A stretch of 42,969 bases of DNA. Source: Streptomyces sp. OR43. GTDB taxonomy: Bacteria > Actinomycetota > Actinomycetes > Streptomycetales > Streptomycetaceae. The position numbers and the translations under genes were made by a program. Location of the stretch: contig NZ_RDBK01000043.1 of assembly GCF_008042275.1 (NCBI RefSeq), forward strand, positions 1,133,701-1,176,669, in the 5' to 3' direction. This document shows positions 37,971 through 42,969 of this stretch, piece by piece. A model generated the notes under the pieces. The model had not been told where the DNA came from. It did no database searches and saw only the letters and a program-made list of their open reading frames with translations. The stretch's first letter is position 1; the number at the start of each line of letters is the position of its first letter.

Positions 37971-40199
37971 ATGCTTGGATCGACTCACGGCACCCTCACC
38001 ACCGACTTCCGCGCCAGGGTGGTGGCCTGCGGCGAGGAACCGCACGCCGCCGTCCACAGCATGGCGGCCGCCGCCGCGGAGGGCGACCTCGACGTCAGCG
38101 GCCGCCCGCTGCACGCGCCCGTACCGGATCTGGACCGGTTCTTCCGGCCGGAGTCCGTCGCCGTCATCGGCGCGTCCGACACGGAGGGGCGCCCCAACAC
38201 CGGGATCACCCGTCAACTGATCGCCTGGTCCGAGCGGGTCGGCGCACGGCTGTATCCGGTGCACCCCACGCGCGAGACCGTGTTCGACCGTCCCTGCGCC
38301 CCCTCCGTCGCCGACCTGCCGGAACAGGTCGACCTGGCGGTGCTGCTGGTCGGCGACCCGCTCCCCGTGATCGAGGAGCTCGGGCAGGCCAAGGTGAAGT
38401 TCGCCGTCGCCTTCGCCTCCGGTTTCGCCGAGACCGGTGCGGAGGGCGCCGCCGCGCAGGCCCGGCTGGCCGCGGCCGTGGAACGGTCGGGGCTGCGCCT
38501 GCTCGGCCCGAACACCAACCTCAACGCCTTCGAGGAGTTCCGCGACGACCTGGACGGGCCGGCGATCGCGCTGATCACCCAGTCCGGCCACCAGGGCCGC
38601 CCCGTCTACACGCTCCAGGAGCTGGGCGTGCGGCTCTCGCACTGGGCCCCCACGGGCAACGAGGCGGATCTGGAGACCTCCGACTTCATCGCGTACTTCT
38701 CGCAGCGCCCCGAGGTCGGGGCCATCGCCTGCTACGTCGAAGGGCTCAAGGACGGGCGCTCCTTCCTGCTCGCCGCGGACCGGGCCGCACGGGCCGGGGT
38801 GCCGGTGGTGGCGGTCAAGGTGGGACGCACGGAGACGGGGGCCAGGATGGCCGCGTCACACACCGGCAAGCTGACCGGCGCCGACCAGGTCGTCGACGCG
38901 GCGATGCGGCAGTTCGGCGTGATCCGGGTGGACGGTCTCGACGAACTCCAGGACACCGCGGCCCTCCTGGCCCGCGCTCGCAAGCCGCTCGCCGACGGCG
39001 TCGTGGTGTATTCGATCTCGGGCGGCACGGGCGCGCACTTCTCGGACCTGGCGACGGAGGCCGGTCTGTCGCTCCCGGTCCTGTCCGAGGCGAAGCAGGC
39101 CGAACTCCACACCTGGATCCCCTCCTACCTGAACGTGGCGAACCCGGTCGACAACGGCGGCCACCCGGTCGGCGACTGGCGCGGCCGCAAGATCATCGAC
39201 GCGATCCTCGCCGACCCCGGGGTGGGGGTGCTGATCTGTCCGATCACCGGCCCCTTCCCGCCGATGAGCGACAGACTCGCGCAGGACCTGGTGGACGCGG
39301 CGGAGGCGACGGACAAGCTGGTGTGCGTGATCTGGGGCTCGCCGGTCGGCACCGAGGACGCCTACCGCACGACGCTGCTCGGCTCGTCCCGCGTCGCCAC
39401 CTTCCGTACGTTCGGCAACTGCATCACCGCGGTCAAGGCGTATCTGGACCACCACCGGTTCACCGTCTCCTACCGCTCCCCGTTCGACGAGGCGCCGCGC
39501 ACCCCGTCGCCCTCCTTCCGCAAGGCGCAGGCACTGATGCGCCCGGGCCACCAGCTGAGCGAGCACGCGGCGAAGCAGCTGCTGCGCGCCTACGGAATCC
39601 GGGTTCCCCGGGAGCAGTTGGTGACCAGCGCCGCGGCGGCCGTCCGGGCGGCGGGTCTCGTCGGCTACCCCGTCGTCATGAAGGCGTCCGGCGCGCGGCT
39701 GGCGCACAAGACGGAACTGGGCCTGGTCAAGGTCGGTCTCACCTCCGCCAGCCAGGTGCGGGACGCCTATCGCGAACTCACCGACATCGCGCGCTACGAG
39801 GACATCGAGCTGGACGGCATCCTGGTCTGCCAGATGGTCGAGCGGGGCGTCGAGATGATGGTCGGCGTCACACAGGACGCCCTGTTCGGACCGACGGTGA
39901 CGGTCGGCCTCGGAGGTGTACTCGTCGAGGTGCTGCACGACGCGGCGGTGCGCGTGCCGCCGTTCGGCGAGGACCAGGCGCGGGCGATGCTCGGCGAACT
40001 GCGCGGCAGGGCGCTGCTGGAAGGTGTGCGGGGCGGTCCGCCGGTGGATGTGGACGCCCTCGTCGAAGTCGTCCTGCGGGTGCAGCGCATGGCCCTGGAA
40101 CTCGGCGACGACCTCAGCGAACTCGATATCAACCCGCTGATGGTGCTGGGCCGCGGACAGGGCGCCGTCGCCCTGGACGCGCTGGCGGTCTGCCGCTGA
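37971..40199 (+). CDS. acyl-CoA ligase of the acetate-CoA ligase (ADP-forming)/ATP-grasp family
   Basis: The protein is 742 residues from ATG 37971 behind AGGAG. Order: N-terminal extension (1-50), CoA-binding domain (about 55-165, SVAVIGASDTEGRPN), succinyl-CoA-ligase-like flavodoxin domain (about 195-330; the phospho-His is in AASHTGKLTGAD), hinge, then ATP-grasp (about 520-735; GYPVVMKASGARLAHKTELGLVKVGL and DINPLMV). This fused type makes acyl-CoA from an acid with ATP, giving ADP, or runs in reverse. First gene of an operon with the enoyl-CoA hydratase 67 bp downstream. Two regulon operators lie upstream. Confidence 0.87.
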   Translation: MLGSTHGTLTTDFRARVVACGEEPHAAVHSMAAAAAEGDLDVSGRPLHAPVPDLDRFFRPESVAVIGASDTEGRPNTGITRQLIAWSERVGARLYPVHPTRETVFDRPCAPSVADLPEQVDLAVLLVGDPLPVIEELGQAKVKFAVAFASGFAETGAEGAAAQARLAAAVERSGLRLLGPNTNLNAFEEFRDDLDGPAIALITQSGHQGRPVYTLQELGVRLSHWAPTGNEADLETSDFIAYFSQRPEVGAIACYVEGLKDGRSFLLAADRAARAGVPVVAVKVGRTETGARMAASHTGKLTGADQVVDAAMRQFGVIRVDGLDELQDTAALLARARKPLADGVVVYSISGGTGAHFSDLATEAGLSLPVLSEAKQAELHTWIPSYLNVANPVDNGGHPVGDWRGRKIIDAILADPGVGVLICPITGPFPPMSDRLAQDLVDAAEATDKLVCVIWGSPVGTEDAYRTTLLGSSRVATFRTFGNCITAVKAYLDHHRFTVSYRSPFDEAPRTPSPSFRKAQALMRPGHQLSEHAAKQLLRAYGIRVPREQLVTSAAAAVRAAGLVGYPVVMKASGARLAHKTELGLVKVGLTSASQVRDAYRELTDIARYEDIELDGILVCQMVERGVEMMVGVTQDALFGPTVTVGLGGVLVEVLHDAAVRVPPFGEDQARAMLGELRGRALLEGVRGGPPVDVDALVEVVLRVQRMALELGDDLSELDINPLMVLGRGQGAVALDALAVCR

Positions 40200-40266
40200 C
40201 CCGCCCCGCCACCACGCCGAACGCCCGCCCCGCCACCGGGCCCACCACCCGCTCAGGAGCTGCCTC

Positions 40267-41160
40267 ATGCCGTCCTCCCCCGAAGACACCACTGACCACA
40301 CCGACCGCGCCGACCCGTCCGGATCGCCTGAGTCATTGATACTCCACGCCACTGACAACGGCGTCTCCTGGATCACGCTCAACCGCCCGGAGGCGATGAA
40401 CGCCGTCACCTGGGACCAGCGCGAACGCGTCATCGCCCTGCTCGCCGAGGCCTCCGCCGACCCCGGCATCCGGGCCGTCGTCCTCACCGCCACCGGCCGC
40501 GGCTTCTGCGCCGGCGCCGACCTGCGCGGCGCCCCCGCCAGCGGTTCCCCCGCCACCGGCTCCCCGGCCACAGGTTCTCCCGCCACCGGCGACCGGGTCC
40601 CGGGCGACGTGGCCCGTACGATCCGGCTCGGCGCCCAGCGCCTGATCGCCGCGGTCCTGGACTGCGAGAAGCCCGTCCTCGCCGCGGTCAACGGCACGGC
40701 GGCGGGCATCGGCGCGCACCTCGCGTTCGCCTGCGACCTCGTGTTGGCCGCCGAGTCGGCGAAGTTCATCGAGGTCTTCGTGCGCCGCGGCCTCGTACCG
40801 GACGGCGGCGGGGCGTACCTGCTGCCGCGCCTGATCGGTCCGCAGCGCGCCAAGGAACTGATGTTCTTCGGCGACTCGCTGCCGGCGGCGGAGGCGGAGC
40901 GCCTGGGACTGGTCAATCGGACGGTCCCGGACGAGGAGCTGACGGCGACGGCACGGGCCTGGGCCCAGCGGCTGGCCGACGGGCCGACCCGCGCGATCGC
41001 CCTCACGAAGCAGCTGGTCAACGCGTCCCTGGACGCGGACCGGGCCACGGCGTTCGCCGCCGAGGCGATGGCTCAGGAGATCAACATGACGACGCAGGAC
41101 GCCAACGAGGGCGTGGCGAGCTTCGTGGAGCGGCGGGTGCCGAAGTACCGGGGGGTGTGA
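40267..41160 (+). CDS. enoyl-CoA hydratase/isomerase family protein (PaaG-like active site) with a repeat insertion
   Basis: The protein is 297 residues; AGGAG lies before ATG 40267. ITLNRPEAMNAVTWDQ and GRGFCAGADLRG are crotonase motifs. Classical Glu positions carry His (GIGAHLAF) and Phe (EVFVRRG), but RRGLVPDGGGAYLLPR has the Asp typical of PaaG-like isomerases. Directly after GADLRG an insertion contains three tandem GSPAT units encoded by 15-bp repeats (about residues 91-106), in the flexible loop near the active site. Second gene of the CoA ligase operon. Confidence 0.84.
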   Translation: MPSSPEDTTDHTDRADPSGSPESLILHATDNGVSWITLNRPEAMNAVTWDQRERVIALLAEASADPGIRAVVLTATGRGFCAGADLRGAPASGSPATGSPATGSPATGDRVPGDVARTIRLGAQRLIAAVLDCEKPVLAAVNGTAAGIGAHLAFACDLVLAAESAKFIEVFVRRGLVPDGGGAYLLPRLIGPQRAKELMFFGDSLPAAEAERLGLVNRTVPDEELTATARAWAQRLADGPTRAIALTKQLVNASLDADRATAFAAEAMAQEINMTTQDANEGVASFVERRVPKYRGV

Positions 41161-41170
41161 GAGGGCCGTT

Positions 41171-41734
41171 CTACGCGGGGGACAGCCCGCTGGTGTCCAG
41201 GTCCAGATCGAACGGGTCCGGCAGCCGTAGCACCGTACCGAACGGGTGCGGGCCGTCCACCCGGGTGTAGCCGAGATCGCCCGGCTCGGAGAACAGCTTC
41301 ACGCTGCCCTCGATCCGGTCGACCAAGAGGTAAAGAGGGGCCCGGTACTCGGCGTACCTGCGCCGCTTCACGACCCGGTCGGTGTCCGCGTTCAACTCGG
41401 ACGTGACTTCCACGACGAGGAGCGTCTGGTCGGGGAGCAGTGCCCCGCCCCCCTTGGCGAGCGCCTCGGGTACGACGGCGATGTCGGGCACGTACCAGTT
41501 CGACGACCCGGGCAGGTCCAGATTTCCCGAGCCCTCGACGCACCCGAGTTCGTCGACACGGTCCTCGATCTGCCGACGGACCACTCGGGCGGCTCGTTCG
41601 TGGTCCCAGGTCGGTGACACGGGCTCGATGATCCCCTCGATGATCTGGACACGATCTCCGCGGATGTGCTGTACGGCGAATTTCAGGGCGCGTTCGGAGT
41701 CGATGCCCTGCCCGTAATCGGGCGCGCTGGTCAT
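41171..41734 (-). CDS. Uma2 family (DUF820) PD-(D/E)xK nuclease-like protein
   Basis: The protein is 187 residues; AGGAG lies 7 nt before ATG 41734. YVPDIAVV then LLVVEVTSELNADTDRVVKRRRYAEYRAPLYLLVDR form the PD-(D/E)xK core (Asp, Glu-x-Thr, Lys). The family is abundant in Streptomyces and its biological role is unclear. It lies 10 bp from the converging hydratase gene. Confidence 0.9.
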   Translation of the reverse strand: MTSAPDYGQGIDSERALKFAVQHIRGDRVQIIEGIIEPVSPTWDHERAARVVRRQIEDRVDELGCVEGSGNLDLPGSSNWYVPDIAVVPEALAKGGGALLPDQTLLVVEVTSELNADTDRVVKRRRYAEYRAPLYLLVDRIEGSVKLFSEPGDLGYTRVDGPHPFGTVLRLPDPFDLDLDTSGLSPA

Positions 41735-41877
41735 CTCACGTCTCCTCTCGCCCCACCACCTCTGACCACTCAGAGTATCTGTTGCGCCACCAGCTGTCGC
41801 AGATGCCTACGAAGGGTTGCCGCTCACCTCGTGGATACCCCTGACTTTCGGCAGTGCCGCCCCGGCCTCCGGATGCG

Positions 41878-41883
41878 TACGGT
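41878..41883 (+). promoter_or_regulatory. leaderless promoter -10 (TACGGT) for the histidine kinase
   Basis: TACGGT lies 7 nt before GTG 41891, the same -10 to start spacing as other leaderless genes of this window. Confidence 0.45.
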
Positions 41884-41890
41884 CGACGGG

Positions 41891-42969
41891 GTGGAGAGAA
41901 CGAAGATCAGCGGCGCGCTCCGGCGGGCCGCAGCCCCGGGGCATCTGTGGACCGTCGCCGCTGCGGCCTGCGTCGCGCTGAGCACGGTCAGTCTGTGGTG
42001 GGCGCTGCCCGCCGCGGTGACGGCGTTCCTGGCCGGGCGCGAGCCGGGCAGGACCGGGCCGACCGTTCTGGTGCTCGTCACGGTGGTGGCCGGTGGAGTG
42101 GTGGCGGTGGCTCTGGTGCCGTCCTGGCTGCTGATGGCGGGCCGGTTCGTCGCCGTGGTCGTGGTGGCCGCGATGCTGCCGTGGTTCGCGGGACGCTTCT
42201 GGCGTCAGTACCAGGAGCTCGTACGGGCCGGCTGGGAGCGGGCCGGACGGCTGGAGCGCGAGCAACGGCTCGTCGCGGAGCAGGCGCGGTCCCGTGAACG
42301 GGCCCGCATCGCGCAGGACATGCACGACGTCCTCGGACACGAGCTGAGCCTCATCGCCCTGTCGGCGGGCGCCCTCAAACTCGCTCCCGGGCTGGACGAG
42401 GTCCACCGGGCAGCGGCCGGCGACATCCGGGCCCGGGCGGCTGCCTCGGTGGAGCGGCTCGGCGAGGTGATCGGCCTCCTGCGTGAGGAGGCCGACGACG
42501 GGCCGCCCGGACCTCCGGGCACCGGCATCCCCCGGCTCGTCGCGGAAGCCGCCGCCGCCGGTCTCCCGGTCGCCCTCCATACCGAGGGCGACGCCGCAAC
42601 GATGCCCCCGCCGGCCGCCCGGGCCGCCCACCGCGTCGTCCAGGAGTCCCTGACGAACGCGGCCAAGCACGCGCCGCGGGCCCGGGTGGACGTGCGGCTG
42701 GTTCACGGAGGCGGGGTGACGACGGTGCGGGTCGAGAACGGCCCGGCGACCGGACCGACTGGCCGAACGGATGCCCCCGGCACCGGACTGGGGCTGATCG
42801 GGCTGGCCGAACGCGTACGGCTGGCGGGCGGCACCTTCACCCACGGCCCGTACGACGACGGCTTCGTAGTCATCGCACGCCTCCCGCACGCCCCGCCCGT
42901 CCATCTCCCCGCCGCCGTCCCCGCAGTCCCCGAGGCCGTCCCCGAGGCCGTCCAGCAGGACCTGCCCCC
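41891..42969 (+). CDS. sensor histidine kinase, HisKA_3 type (partial at right edge)
   Basis: At least 359 residues from GTG 41891; ATG 41873 is in frame but would overlap the proposed -10. Membrane helices lie at about 18-45 and 60-95. A coiled segment follows (GWERAGRLEREQRLVAEQ). RERARIAQDMHDVLGHELSLIALSAG carries the phospho-acceptor His. VVQESLTNAAKHAP (N-box) and GTGLGLIGLAERVRLAGGTF (G-box) form the ATPase domain. It is a NarL/DesK-like two-component sensor. The response regulator gene should follow just outside the window. The last visible residues are a Pro/Ala/Val-rich tail. Confidence 0.9.
   Translation, partial: MERTKISGALRRAAAPGHLWTVAAAACVALSTVSLWWALPAAVTAFLAGREPGRTGPTVLVLVTVVAGGVVAVALVPSWLLMAGRFVAVVVVAAMLPWFAGRFWRQYQELVRAGWERAGRLEREQRLVAEQARSRERARIAQDMHDVLGHELSLIALSAGALKLAPGLDEVHRAAAGDIRARAAASVERLGEVIGLLREEADDGPPGPPGTGIPRLVAEAAAAGLPVALHTEGDAATMPPPAARAAHRVVQESLTNAAKHAPRARVDVRLVHGGGVTTVRVENGPATGPTGRTDAPGTGLGLIGLAERVRLAGGTFTHGPYDDGFVVIARLPHAPPVHLPAAVPAVPEAVPEAVQQDLP

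Noticed and set aside
41807..42904. Minus-strand frame of 365 codons at the right edge
   Set aside because: The plus strand carries unmistakable histidine kinase motifs in the same place, so the minus frame is a shadow.

Overview
The window is chromosomal DNA of a Streptomyces or a very close relative. The DNA is very GC-rich, with almost every codon ending in G or C. Starts are often GTG with strong GGAGG-type ribosome sites, and several promoters are leaderless. The families present (SARP/AfsR regulator, AfsK-type kinase, AfsS, CYP105-type P450 plus ferredoxin, DUF397/XRE pairs, PspAB, F420-type Ddn oxidoreductase) are typical of that genus. I see no rRNA, tRNA, CRISPR array or intact mobile element.

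Layout. 0-1.4 kb: remnant of an effector-binding regulator domain and an amidohydrolase. 1.6-5.5 kb: the afsR regulator, an afsS-type 63-residue repeat protein behind a recognisable AfsR box, and a 54-residue peptide that I do not know from any described system. The peptide has a signal sequence and three ENHAG repeats that look like an exported version of the AfsS repeat. 5.5-6.1 kb: two decayed PIN-domain toxin genes. 6.1-10.2 kb: FadD3-like CoA ligase, divergent from a thiolase-like/DUF35/enoyl-CoA hydratase operon. 10.2-12.3 kb: a secreted Ser-rich protein, a membrane protein and an array of 11 intergenic repeats. 12.3-16.6 kb: afsK-type Ser/Thr kinase, a double-VOC protein and a TetR regulator. 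16.7-19.8 kb: Ddn-like protein, acyl-CoA dehydrogenase and a second thiolase-like protein. 19.9-25.4 kb: PNPOx protein, ferredoxin/P450, HtpX/PspAB, and quinone oxidoreductase/TetR. 25.5-31.2 kb: accessory genes (SUKH, GNAT, DUF397/XRE, ankyrin/HEAT, DUF4267/DUF1772/TetR). 31.2-32.9 kb: a rearrangement scar of a beheaded zinc-ribbon gene, a scrap of contractile-injection baseplate gene, an IS481-type transposase tail and a cut thioesterase. 33-41.2 kb: SDR, DUF35, DoxX, flavin monooxygenase, amine oxidase, CoA ligase with ATP-grasp, enoyl-CoA hydratase. 41.2 kb to the end: a Uma2 nuclease and a sensor histidine kinase cut by the window edge.

Two threads tie the window together. First, the afsK-afsR-afsS regulatory set is here but split by about 7 kb of catabolic genes and toxin remnants. 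Second, seven copies of a 15-bp palindrome, CTGACG-N3-CGTCAG (three perfect, four with one mismatch), lie only in front of the acyl-CoA/steroid-like catabolic genes: amidohydrolase, fadD3/thiolase, acyl-CoA dehydrogenase, second thiolase, DoxX operon and CoA-ligase operon (two copies). This defines one dispersed regulon. The TetR gene at 15912 is the best candidate for its repressor. The enzyme set (CoA activation, dehydrogenation, hydration, and a thiolase-like aldolase with a DUF35 partner) resembles actinobacterial degradation of a steroid side chain, a terpenoid or a similar bulky acyl-CoA. The substrate cannot be read from the sequence.
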